NCBI GenBank assembly: GCA_946482545.1
Contig: CAMLRX010000194.1
Location: 1-6,041 of the forward strand
Direction of reading: 5' to 3'
Source of the DNA: an uncultured Flavihumibacter sp.
GTDB lineage: Bacteria > Bacteroidota > Bacteroidia > Chitinophagales > Chitinophagaceae
DNA length: 6,041 bases
The translations under genes and the position numbers were made by a program. The notes below the pieces were generated by a model. It searched no databases and was not told the DNA's origin. It saw only the letters and a program-made list of their open reading frames with translations. Shown piece by piece: positions 1 through 6,041 of the stretch (positions are counted from its first letter, which is position 1; every line of letters begins with the position of its first letter).

Positions 1-1033
1 TCCCAAACTTTGCTGTTAGTTTAATTACATGCGCCCCGTCCTTGTCAAAAGTCATGTTAAAAGGCGTTATAGTATGGGGTTTCAGTATTCCGTCAACTTC
101 CCAGGTTGCAGAAGAAGGAGTGGGGGTGAATGAAGGGGTTATAGAAACATCCGTATTGGTGCATAAAAGTGCGGGTATATTGAAGTCGCTACCATACTGT
201 GCAACATTCAGATAATTGCTTCTCACTTGTTGTGCGGTGCAACCTTCGGAACTTTTAACGGTCAGCATTACGGTATAAATGCCTTTTTTGTTGAACGCAT
301 GGGATGGGGTCTTTTCTGTGCTTGCAGCACCATCGCCAAAGTCCCATTCGTAGCTTAATGTTCCGGGTCCAACGCTGTTGTTGTTGAAATGAACAGGATC
401 AGTCTCCTTACAAAGCACTTCTTCACTGGCAGTAAATGTTGCTGCAATAGAAGGTAATACTTTAACAGCCCCCGCCTTAACTACCGTATGTGAACATCCG
501 AAATTGTTCTTAACCGTAAGTGATACAGGCGCTTCCTGCTCTTCTTGATAAGTATGACTTATTGTGGGGCCTGAACCCAGCTCTGTTGTGCCATCGCCAA
601 AGTCCCAATAATAATCTGTGATGCTGCCTCCTCCGGGTTGCGCTGTGCTCGTAAATGTAACAGCCGCAGGCGAACATGCTTTGGCGGAAGAAACAGTAAA
701 GTTGGCGGTTGGTGGGGGATGAACGGTTACTGCAATTGTTTTGGAAGAAGTTTTCCCGTTGTCGGAAACGGTAAGCGTAACATTATATGTTTTTGTATCG
801 GTATAAATGGCCGAAGGATTTGCTATTACAGCATTATTCCCATTTCCAAGGTCCCATCTGTAAGTGGCTCCGGAAGATACTCCTGTGGTCCGATTGGTGA
901 AGCTTACTTTCAAAGGTGCGCATCCGGCGCTCACATCGGCGATGAAGTCCGCGTTCAATTGGGCGTGCAGGGGTAACGAAAACCCAACAGGCAGCAATAG
1001 GAGTAAGGCTTTTAAAAAACGGACAAGGGGCAT
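1..1033 (-). CDS. Secreted PKD-repeat surface protein, N-terminal part (3' end outside window)
   Basis: The first 344 residues are visible, with no stop before the window edge. The start is the ATG at 1033-1031, because it opens a clear signal peptide: basic residues R5 and K8, a leucine-rich core at 7-14, and a likely cleavage after LHA at 24. Four PKD-like (immunoglobulin-fold) units follow, marked by their tryptophan motifs: WDLGNG at 60-65, WDFGDG at 143-148, WDFGDG at 230-235 and a divergent WEVDG at 311-315. They are spaced 81-87 residues apart. Most units begin with a cysteine followed by a xVxF-type strand, for example C38 and C120. In Bacteroidota such arrays usually form large cell-surface or secreted adhesins, often exported by the type IX system through a C-terminal domain. 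That domain would lie outside the window, so export route, full length and ligand are inference. It is transcribed away from its neighbour at 1161. Confidence 0.88.
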   Translation of the reverse strand, partial: MPLVRFLKALLLLLPVGFSLPLHAQLNADFIADVSAGCAPLKVSFTNRTTGVSSGATYRWDLGNGNNAVIANPSAIYTDTKTYNVTLTVSDNGKTSSKTIAVTVHPPPTANFTVSSAKACSPAAVTFTSTAQPGGGSITDYYWDFGDGTTELGSGPTISHTYQEEQEAPVSLTVKNNFGCSHTVVKAGAVKVLPSIAATFTASEEVLCKETDPVHFNNNSVGPGTLSYEWDFGDGAASTEKTPSHAFNKKGIYTVMLTVKSSEGCTAQQVRSNYLNVAQYGSDFNIPALLCTNTDVSITPSFTPTPSSATWEVDGILKPHTITPFNMTFDKDGAHVIKLTAKFG

Positions 1034-1038
1034 AACGG

Positions 1039-1056
1039 GGTTCGTAATTACGAACC
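1039..1056. repeat. 18-bp perfect palindrome (GGTTCGTAATTACGAACC), possible operator
   Basis: The sequence reads the same on both strands over all 18 bases. It lies 5 bases upstream of the PKD gene ATG and touches the predicted -7 box, so it would cover the transcription start. A dimeric DNA-binding regulator could use such a site as an operator. Alternatively, in RNA it could fold into a 7-bp stem with an AAUU loop at the very 5' end of the message and affect its stability. The symmetry is seen directly; the function is inferred. Confidence 0.55.
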
Positions 1057-1086
1057 GAAGATAGGAAGGTTGAGTGGGCTGAGCAA
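1056..1086 (-). promoter_or_regulatory. Putative Bacteroidota-type promoter of the PKD gene
   Basis: Read on the minus strand, TTG (1086-1084) is followed after 20 bases by TATCTTCG (1063-1056). This matches the Bacteroidota housekeeping pattern TTG-N17-23-TAnnTTTG with one mismatch in the -7 box. Transcription would start near 1052 and give a leader of about 19 bases. No Shine-Dalgarno sequence precedes the ATG, which is common in this phylum. The call rests on pattern matching only. Confidence 0.4.
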
Positions 1087-1160
1087 GAGTGGGCAACCGG
1101 TATTTTCACCTATCGTGCTAAAAATGGATAAGGCGCCTAGACTGATATTTTAATAAAAAG

Positions 1161-1526
1161 ATGCTATCTTCCGGAGGGCGATTGAAGAAGAAATTCCGTT
1201 ATGGCCTTACTTTTACAACCGTGAAGCATCCACAACAGCCGGTCATTAAAGAAAATTCCTTTTTCGCCCGCATGGCTGCGGCTTTCCGTAAGGAACCCCG
1301 CATCGCTATGGTGTTGGGTAATACCATTCATTTGTATGGGGTTACGGAAAGTACTTTCAGGTCCAATCCCAGATGGGTAAGGCATGAAATGGCGCATATC
1401 AGGCAGTTCCGGCAATATGGTAGCGCCGGGTTTACACTGCGGTATGTGTGGGAATGGATAAGACATGGGTACACCAATAACCGCTTCGAGGTGGAGGCGC
1501 GGGCGGCGGAAATTGAAGCTGTTTAA
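1161..1526 (+). CDS. Small HExxH protein, probable DUF4157-like putative metallopeptidase
   Basis: This 121-residue protein carries HEMAHIRQF with H75, E76 and H79, the zinc-binding and catalytic pattern of zincin metallopeptidases. A conserved-looking acidic stretch, FEVEARAAE (109-117), follows, where E110 or E112 could be the third zinc ligand. A hydrophobic strand (IAMVLGNTIHLYG, 48-60) precedes the motif. The N-terminus is basic, with no convincing signal peptide or membrane segment. The arrangement resembles the short Bacteroidota proteins grouped with DUF4157 (HExxHxxQ), although here the residues after the second histidine are I-R-Q. Whether it cleaves a protein is unknown. The start is the ATG at 1161, preceded by an A-rich stretch without a Shine-Dalgarno sequence. 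It converges on birA and has no obvious operon partner, and I found no good promoter match upstream. The family assignment comes from memory of the motif pattern. Confidence 0.75.
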   Translation: MLSSGGRLKKKFRYGLTFTTVKHPQQPVIKENSFFARMAAAFRKEPRIAMVLGNTIHLYGVTESTFRSNPRWVRHEMAHIRQFRQYGSAGFTLRYVWEWIRHGYTNNRFEVEARAAEIEAV

Positions 1527-2290
1527 AGCAGCCATTCCACGGTGCCGAAGTCGAAACAATGTTCCATGGTATCCCGGGTACAGAGTTGACCGCTGGGATT
1601 CACACCGGTTACGGTCGTTTCAAACACCCGGTTTTCCTGCTTCAGTTTTACTTGTTGGTCCCGCATGTAAAGGTTGGCATTATACGCTTCGAGCAGGGGG
1701 GCAGCACCTTCGGAACGCATTCTTTTCAGTTCCGTTTCCAGTAAATGGAAGAAAACCTTTACCATTTCCAGCGGATCAGCCTCTTTGCCGGTGATCTGCC
1801 TTAGGGAAACGGGCTTTTTATCGGTTTCAGGGAAATGGGTCTGGTTGATGTTCATGCCCATACCTACTACGGCGGCGGTCCAGTTTTGGCCGCGGAAGCA
1901 GTTTTCCACCAGTATGCCTGCTGCCTTTCTGTCACGCCAGTAAATATCGTTTGGCCATTTAATGGAAACGTCTCCGTTTGTATGGTTTTCCAGCAGCTGC
2001 CTTGCCGCGAGTGATACGGCCCAGTTCAGCTCGAAAGCCTTACTGATATTGTAAACCCCGGGTTCTATCACCAGGCTCACAACGATGTTTTCGCCCGGAT
2101 TCGTATGCCAGGTTTTTCCCCTTTGCCCTCTTCCTGCTGTTTGTTCCAGCGCAAAAAATGCCGCGCCATTGCCTGCCTTTCCTGCGTGAACCGCCTGCAT
2201 GGCATAGTTGTTGGAACTGTCAACCGTGTTCAAAATGGTCAGGGGTTTGCCTATGGCGCCCTGGTGTGTAATGGATCGCATAAATACCAT
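1523..2290 (-). CDS. birA: Biotin--[acetyl-CoA-carboxylase] ligase, without repressor domain
   Basis: This enzyme activates biotin with ATP to biotinyl-AMP and transfers it to a lysine of biotin carboxyl carrier proteins in the cytoplasm. With the start at 2290 the protein has 255 residues. Visible signatures are the dinucleotide- and biotin-binding loop GRGQRGKTW (53-61), KWPNDI (111-116) with the catalytic lysine K111, AGILVE (124-129) and GMGMNIN (143-149). A short SH3-like C-terminal domain follows. The winged-helix domain of E. coli BirA is absent, so it should be a ligase only and not a DNA-binding repressor. The reading frame stays open upstream to 2371. The extra 27 residues look unlike the family and cover a promoter-like box, while GGAAGGAA just before 2290 supports the shorter start. 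An ATG at 2281 is also possible. The stop codon shares TTAA with that of the convergent neighbour. Confidence 0.93.
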   Translation of the reverse strand: MVFMRSITHQGAIGKPLTILNTVDSSNNYAMQAVHAGKAGNGAAFFALEQTAGRGQRGKTWHTNPGENIVVSLVIEPGVYNISKAFELNWAVSLAARQLLENHTNGDVSIKWPNDIYWRDRKAAGILVENCFRGQNWTAAVVGMGMNINQTHFPETDKKPVSLRQITGKEADPLEMVKVFFHLLETELKRMRSEGAAPLLEAYNANLYMRDQQVKLKQENRVFETTVTGVNPSGQLCTRDTMEHCFDFGTVEWLL

Positions 2291-2292
2291 GA

Positions 2293-2309
2293 TTCCTTCC
2301 GCAAATGTA
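2293..2309 (-). promoter_or_regulatory. Putative birA -7 box and ribosome binding site
   Basis: On the minus strand TACATTTG (2309-2302) matches the Bacteroidota -7 consensus TAnnTTTG exactly. The upstream -33 element is weak (TTC at 2330-2328, spacer 18). GGAAGGAA (2300-2293) resembles a Shine-Dalgarno sequence and ends only 2 bases before the ATG at 2290. The two signals nearly collide: a start of transcription near 2298 would leave about 8 bases of leader and cut into the ribosome site. Either the leader is extremely short, the ATG at 2281 is used, or one of the two signals is chance. Confidence 0.4.
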
Positions 2310-2334
2310 ACCGTGAAGTGTCGGTTTGAATCAC

Positions 2335-2342
2335 TAATTTTG
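2335..2342 (+). promoter_or_regulatory. Putative rsfS promoter, -7 box
   Basis: TAATTTTG matches TAnnTTTG exactly. A partial -33 element (GTG at 2313-2315 instead of TTG) lies 19 bases upstream. Transcription would start near 2346 and give a leader of about 37 bases before the GTG at 2383. The box points away from the birA box 25 bases to its left, so the gap appears to be a divergent promoter region. Confidence 0.4.
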
Positions 2343-2382
2343 AAGCACCTGTAAAAATTGAAATTGTTCACCTAAATCCAAA

Positions 2383-2793
2383 GTGTTATTGGAACCACTA
2401 CAAGCATTGGCCGCGAGGGAGAAAACAAGCGTAACTAAGCTTACCAGTCGCTCGAAGATCATCAAGACCATCCTTCATACCATCCAGGAAAAGAAAGGAG
2501 AAAATATAATTTCGCTGGATCTGCGCAAAATTCCGGAGGCCGTAGCAGATTTCTTCATCATCTGCGAAGCCACCAATACTACTCAATTGAAAGGTATTTC
2601 CGACTTTGTGGAAGAAGAAGTGAAAAAAATCTGTGGCGAAACGCCCTATAAGCACGAAGGGCACCAGGCACAGCAATGGATCATTATTGACTATGTGAAT
2701 GTGGTGGTGCATGTGATGCTTCCTGAAACCAGGAAGTTCTACCGCCTGGAAGAAATGTGGAGCGATGCGGCAATGGCCGAGCACAATTCCTGA
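2383..2793 (+). CDS. rsfS: Ribosome silencing factor RsfS
   Basis: RsfS binds ribosomal protein uL14 on the large subunit and blocks joining with the small subunit, slowing translation during starvation. The family core is clear from about residue 25: KKGENIISLDLRKIPEAVAD leads to DFFIIC (56-61), then HEG (91-93), WIIIDYVNVVVHV (99-111) and the closing block RKFYRLEEMWSDA (117-129). A basic, threonine- and serine-rich extension of about 24 residues precedes the core. The total of 136 residues is longer than E. coli RsfS (about 105), as is common in this phylum. There is no in-frame ATG before the core, and an in-frame stop at 2359-2361 closes the frame upstream. The start must therefore be non-ATG: GTG at 2383, or TTG at 2389, which would begin M-E-P-L-Q. 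No Shine-Dalgarno sequence settles the choice. ftsH follows after 120 bases. Confidence 0.93.
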   Translation: MLLEPLQALAAREKTSVTKLTSRSKIIKTILHTIQEKKGENIISLDLRKIPEAVADFFIICEATNTTQLKGISDFVEEEVKKICGETPYKHEGHQAQQWIIIDYVNVVVHVMLPETRKFYRLEEMWSDAAMAEHNS

Positions 2794-2913
2794 TCCCGTT
2801 CTGTTAAAATACTTGCAAAATACCCGTATAAACACGGGGATTTGCTTTATATTGAACAAATTAGCCCCCGATCCATTTATATAAACTCGAGAAGAACAAG
2901 TACAAATAACCTT

Positions 2914-4989
2914 ATGTCACAAGACGAATACAAAAAAGAAGACCGGAACTTCCCCAGGCTGAAACCCAGACAAGGAGGTGAAGAGCCTCCCCGTAAAGGC
3001 CCTAAATTCAATATTTACTGGGTGTACGGCATCATCGCGGCAGTGCTGCTGGGCTTGCAGTTTTTCGGGTCTTTTTCAGCCGATATAAAACCCATCAGCG
3101 AACTGGAATTCAAAAATAATATGCTCGCGAAAGGGGATGTGGCCAAAATGGTTTCCGTTACCAACAAGGACCTGGTAAGGGTGTACATCAAAGCCGATAG
3201 TCTTTCCAAACCTTATTATAAGGATAAACTCTCCAAAAACTGGAATGCCCAAACCAATAAAGGGCCTCAATTCCAGTTCAACGTAACCAGTTTCGAAAGC
3301 TTCGAAAAAAGACTGGCCGATTTTTATACTGAAACCGGGATAAAAGAAGTGCCCAATGAAGCTGCACCTGAAAGCGATTGGTTTGCACCACTCCTTCAAT
3401 TCCTGCTTCCTTTGTTGATATTCATTGGTTTATGGGTATTGCTGATGCGGAAAATGGGCGGCGGTGCCGGTGGCGGAAGCGGTCCTGGTGGCATCTTCAA
3501 TATTGGTAAGTCAAAGGCGCAGTTGTTTGAAAAAGGAACCAAAGTGAATATTACTTTCAGCGATGTGGCCGGTTTGGATGAAGCGAAGGTGGAAGTGATG
3601 GAGATCGTTGACTTTCTGAAAAATCCTAAAAAATACACAGCGCTTGGCGGTAAAATTCCCAAAGGCGCCCTGCTGGTAGGCCCTCCTGGTACCGGTAAAA
3701 CGCTGCTCGCCAAAGCCATGGCGGGCGAGGCACAGGTGCCGTTTTTCTCCCTGTCAGGCTCTGATTTCGTGGAAATGTTTGTAGGCGTAGGCGCCAGCCG
3801 TGTGCGCGACTTGTTTAAGCAGGCCCGTGAAAAAGCGCCCTGTGTGATATTTATCGATGAAATTGATGCCATCGGCCGGGCCCGCGGAAAGAACGTGATG
3901 ATGAGTAACGATGAAAGGGAAAGCACGCTGAACCAGTTGCTCGTGGAAATGGATGGTTTCGGTGGCGACAGTGGAATCATTATTCTTGCTGCTACCAACC
4001 GCCCGGATGTACTGGACAGCGCATTGTTGCGCCCAGGCCGCTTCGACAGGCAAATCTCCATTGATAAGCCCGACGTGAAAGGACGTGAAGCTATTTTCAA
4101 AGTGCACCTGAAATCCATCAAGGTTTCCGAACAGGTGGATATTCATAAACTTGCGGAACAAACACCAGGTTTCGCCGGAGCCGATATCGCGAACGTTTGT
4201 AACGAAGCCGCTCTTATCGCCGCCAGGAAAGGAAAGGCCGGTGTGGAAATGGTCGATTTCCAGGATGCCGTTGACCGTGTGATTGGTGGATTGGAAAAGA
4301 AAAACAAGATCATTTCTCCCGAAGAGAAAAAGATCATCGCTTACCACGAAGCCGGCCACGCCATCTGTGGCTGGTACCTGGAACATGCTTATCCGCTGCT
4401 CAAAGTCACCATCGTGCCCCGCGGCGTAGCCGCGCTCGGCTATGCGCAGTACACACCTAAAGAGCAATACCTCTATAATACCGACCAGTTGTTCGACCAG
4501 ATCTGTATGACCCTCGGCGGCCGTGCAAGTGAGGAACTGAACTTCGGAAAAATATCCACCGGCGCGCAGAACGACCTGCAACAGATCACCCGCATGGCTT
4601 ACGCCATGGTGACCGTTTACGGTATGAATGACAAAGTGGGGAACGTGAGCTTCTATGAATCACAACAGGGCGAATACAATTTTACAAAGCCTTACAGTGA
4701 TGAAACCGCCCAGATGATCGATAACGAGGTGCGTAACCTGATCCTAGGCGCATACAACCGCACCAAGGAACTGCTTACCGAAAGAAGTCATGAAGTGAAA
4801 CTGCTGGCGGAAGCGCTTTTGGAAAAAGAAGTATTGTTCCAGAGTGATGTGGAAAAACTGATCGGTAAAAGACCCTATGAAGAACGCAAGGCGTTGGACG
4901 TAGCGGATCCCGCTCATGAGCCAACTGGCGGCATCAGCGCCGGCGTGCCACCCACAGAAATGCCACAATCAACAGAAGTACAGCCCTAA
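2914..4989 (+). CDS. ftsH: ATP-dependent zinc metalloprotease FtsH
   Basis: FtsH is a hexameric, membrane-anchored AAA+ protease that extracts and degrades damaged membrane proteins and selected regulators. The 691-residue product has every family hallmark in order. A charged cytoplasmic N-terminus (1-33) is followed by membrane segment 1 (about 34-54), a periplasmic domain (about 55-155), membrane segment 2 (about 157-178) and a glycine-rich linker (182-194). The ATPase has Walker A GPPGTGKT (256-263), pore loop FVG (289-291), Walker B VIFIDE (311-316) and arginine fingers R373 and R376. The protease has HEAGH (478-482), with D554 in the QNDLQ block as the likely third zinc ligand. The tail after about 665 is rich in proline and low in conservation. 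The frame is open back to a TTG at 2842, but the ATG at 2914 gives the usual N-terminus. No catalytic residue is missing. The LUD gene begins 4 bases downstream, which suggests an operon. Confidence 0.98.
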   Translation: MSQDEYKKEDRNFPRLKPRQGGEEPPRKGPKFNIYWVYGIIAAVLLGLQFFGSFSADIKPISELEFKNNMLAKGDVAKMVSVTNKDLVRVYIKADSLSKPYYKDKLSKNWNAQTNKGPQFQFNVTSFESFEKRLADFYTETGIKEVPNEAAPESDWFAPLLQFLLPLLIFIGLWVLLMRKMGGGAGGGSGPGGIFNIGKSKAQLFEKGTKVNITFSDVAGLDEAKVEVMEIVDFLKNPKKYTALGGKIPKGALLVGPPGTGKTLLAKAMAGEAQVPFFSLSGSDFVEMFVGVGASRVRDLFKQAREKAPCVIFIDEIDAIGRARGKNVMMSNDERESTLNQLLVEMDGFGGDSGIIILAATNRPDVLDSALLRPGRFDRQISIDKPDVKGREAIFKVHLKSIKVSEQVDIHKLAEQTPGFAGADIANVCNEAALIAARKGKAGVEMVDFQDAVDRVIGGLEKKNKIISPEEKKIIAYHEAGHAICGWYLEHAYPLLKVTIVPRGVAALGYAQYTPKEQYLYNTDQLFDQICMTLGGRASEELNFGKISTGAQNDLQQITRMAYAMVTVYGMNDKVGNVSFYESQQGEYNFTKPYSDETAQMIDNEVRNLILGAYNRTKELLTERSHEVKLLAEALLEKEVLFQSDVEKLIGKRPYEERKALDVADPAHEPTGGISAGVPPTEMPQSTEVQP

Positions 4990-4993
4990 TATC

Positions 4994-5635
4994 ATGAACG
5001 TATCTCCTTCTAAAGAAAGCATCTTAAAAAAAATAAGAAAGGCGTTGACTGTATCAACGCCTCTTCCTTTTTCCCAGAGTGAAGGCTATCAGTCGGTGTA
5101 TCAGCCGCAGCAAATGGAACCGGAAATGGAGTTCGCTGAAAACTTCTCCAAACTCCAGGGGAAATTTGTATTCTGCCTCAATGAGGCGGAAATGGCGGCC
5201 CAGTTGAAAGCGCTGTCCGTTCAACTCGGATGGAAAGGACTCTACACTAAAGATAATGCGTTGAAACCCGTGCTGGAAGCGGCAGGGATAGCTTTCGATG
5301 AGGCTACTACGCTCCACAACTGTGATGCGGCCATCACCACCTGCGAAGCCCTTGTGGCGCGTACAGGTTCTATTATGCTGAGCGCAGCACTGAACGGAGG
5401 ACGCACTACCAGTGTTTATGCACCCATACATATTTGTGTCGCCTACTCCAACCAGTTGGTGTACGATATCAAAGATGCTATGCAACTCGTCCGGGAGAAA
5501 TACCCCGAGCGCCTTCCATCAATGATTACTTTCGCCAGTGGCCCCAGTCGTACCGCCGATATTGAGAAAACGCTGGTGGTAGGGGTGCATGGTCCGAAGG
5601 AAGTGTATGTATTCCTTGTAGATCAACATTCGTAG
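4994..5635 (+). CDS. Orphan LUD-domain protein (LutC/YkgG-like)
   Basis: The 213-residue protein consists of one LUD domain, the fold of LutC/YkgG, one of three proteins needed for lactate oxidation in Bacillus subtilis. Recognisable blocks are ARTGSI (122-127) and, near the end, SGPSRTADIEKTLVVGVHGP (182-201), the typical C-terminal signature. The N-terminus begins with a helical, lysine-rich stretch (SKESILKKIRKAL). The ATG at 4994 is preferred. An upstream ATG in the same frame at 4916 would overlap the ftsH end by 74 bases and add 26 residues unlike the family. The gene follows ftsH by 4 bases and precedes lpxH by 23. No LutA- or LutB-like partner is visible, so lactate use cannot be inferred. 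As I recall, an isolated LUD gene next to ftsH recurs in Bacteroidota, and its biochemical role there is not established. Confidence 0.9.
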   Translation: MNVSPSKESILKKIRKALTVSTPLPFSQSEGYQSVYQPQQMEPEMEFAENFSKLQGKFVFCLNEAEMAAQLKALSVQLGWKGLYTKDNALKPVLEAAGIAFDEATTLHNCDAAITTCEALVARTGSIMLSAALNGGRTTSVYAPIHICVAYSNQLVYDIKDAMQLVREKYPERLPSMITFASGPSRTADIEKTLVVGVHGPKEVYVFLVDQHS

Positions 5636-5658
5636 GAAGTAATTTTAAATTTTCCTCC

Positions 5659-6041
5659 ATGTACCTCCCGCCGGGAAAAAAGATTTACTTCCTCTCCGAT
5701 TTTCACCTGGGCGCACCCAACCACGCGCAGAGCCGGGAAAGAGAAGACAGGATCGTAGGTTTCCTGGAACAGATTATGCCGGAAACAGGCGTACTCTTTA
5801 TTGTAGGTGATATCTTCGATTTCTGGTACGAATACAAAACCGTTGTGCCGAAGGGCTACATCCGTTTGCTCGGGCAACTCGCACGATTTACCGACGCAGG
5901 TATTCCCGTTCATTTCTTTACAGGCAACCATGATATGTGGATGGATGGTTATTTTGAAGAAGAACTGAATATCCCCGTGTACCATGAACCGAAAGCATTC
6001 GAATTCAATGGAAAGCAATTCCTGATCGGACACGGAGACGG
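5659..6041 (+). CDS. lpxH: UDP-2,3-diacylglucosamine diphosphatase-like metallophosphoesterase, 5' part
   Basis: The enzyme would cleave UDP-2,3-diacylglucosamine to lipid X and UMP, a step of lipid A synthesis at the inner face of the cytoplasmic membrane. The first 127 codons are present and the rest lies beyond the window. Calcineurin-type metal sites are plain: DFHLG (14-18; D14 and H16), GDIFDFW (50-56; D51), GNHD (89-92; N90 and H91) and GHGD (124-127; H125). The ATG at 5659 starts directly before the first strand and fits the family length. No Shine-Dalgarno sequence precedes it. E. coli-type LpxH has GNRD where this protein has GNHD, so it belongs to the Bacteroidota LpxH-like branch, and substrate identity is less certain than the fold. 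It probably shares the ftsH-LUD transcript, given the 23-base gap without a terminator. Confidence 0.88.
   Translation, partial: MYLPPGKKIYFLSDFHLGAPNHAQSREREDRIVGFLEQIMPETGVLFIVGDIFDFWYEYKTVVPKGYIRLLGQLARFTDAGIPVHFFTGNHDMWMDGYFEEELNIPVYHEPKAFEFNGKQFLIGHGD

Noticed and set aside
638..1064. Plus-strand open frames within the PKD gene region
   Set aside because: The minus-strand frame has a signal peptide and four PKD motifs; the plus-strand translations are low in structure and cysteine-rich without a family pattern.
834..1109. Minus-strand frame starting upstream of the PKD gene, at 1109
   Set aside because: It is in a different frame from the PKD repeats and overlaps the signal peptide region. 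It would also run through the palindrome and the predicted promoter.
1164..1559. Minus-strand open frame of 131 codons opposite the HExxH gene
   Set aside because: The plus strand encodes a coherent HExxH protein, and the minus frame has no recognisable domain and overlaps the 3' end of birA.
2823..2850. Hairpin CCCGT-ATAAAC-ACGGG after rsfS as a terminator
   Set aside because: The stem has only 5 pairs and the following stretch, GATTTGCTTT, is not a proper T run. It is too weak to call, so rsfS-ftsH readthrough remains open.
2848..2855. TATATTGA as a -7 box for ftsH
   Set aside because: It matches the TAnnTTTG pattern only partly, and no TTG lies at a suitable distance upstream. I found no convincing promoter in the 120-bp gap before ftsH.
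2842..2913. Extension of ftsH upstream to a TTG at 2842
   Set aside because: The 24 added residues do not resemble FtsH N-termini, and a normal ATG start at 2914 gives the expected charged N-terminus followed by membrane segment 1.
3396..4581. Long open frames on the minus strand opposite ftsH (241 and 275 codons)
   Set aside because: They lie entirely antisense to the highly conserved ftsH AAA+ and protease domains and give translations without recognisable motifs. They are by-products of ftsH codon usage.
5634..5656. AGGAA...TTCCT inverted repeat between the LUD gene and lpxH
   Set aside because: It has a 5-bp stem with a 13-base AT-rich loop, as expected by chance in an AT-rich gap, and no T run follows.

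Overview
The window looks like chromosomal DNA of a Bacteroidota bacterium, most likely of the Chitinophagaceae or a close relative. The evidence is the type of proteins (PKD-repeat surface protein, RsfS with a basic N-terminal extension, an FtsH-LUD pair, an LpxH-like hydrolase with GNHD), start codons mostly without Shine-Dalgarno sequences, and promoter-like boxes of the Bacteroidota TAnnTTTG type. I see no mobile element, CRISPR array, tRNA or rRNA, and no sign of a defence island. It is mainly a housekeeping region with two less-studied genes on its left side.

Layout. Bases 1-1033 (minus strand) hold the first 344 residues of a secreted protein with four PKD-like repeats; its 3' end lies outside the window. 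The 127-bp gap at 1034-1160 carries an 18-bp perfect palindrome over the predicted transcription start of the PKD gene. A small protein with an HExxH motif (1161-1526, plus) follows. It ends tail to tail with birA (2290-1523, minus), and both stop codons lie in one shared TTAA. A 92-bp gap (2291-2382) contains two divergent TAnnTTTG boxes, one for birA and one for rsfS. On the plus strand come rsfS (2383-2793), ftsH (2914-4989), a LUD-domain gene (4994-5635) and the start of an lpxH-like gene (5659 to the window end).

How the genes fit together. birA attaches biotin to carboxylases, including the acetyl-CoA carboxylase that starts fatty acid synthesis. rsfS silences ribosomes when nutrients are short. 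ftsH is the membrane-bound quality-control protease, which in Escherichia coli also sets lipid A output by degrading LpxC. The lpxH-like gene, 669 bp downstream and separated only by the LUD gene, would act in the same lipid A pathway. The 4-bp ftsH-LUD gap and the 23-bp LUD-lpxH gap suggest that these three are cotranscribed. The orphan LUD gene has no visible lutA or lutB partner, and its role here is unknown.

Nothing in the window is clearly a new system. The points most worth a second look are the palindrome at the PKD promoter, the small HExxH protein, the LUD protein between ftsH and lpxH, and the non-ATG start of rsfS.
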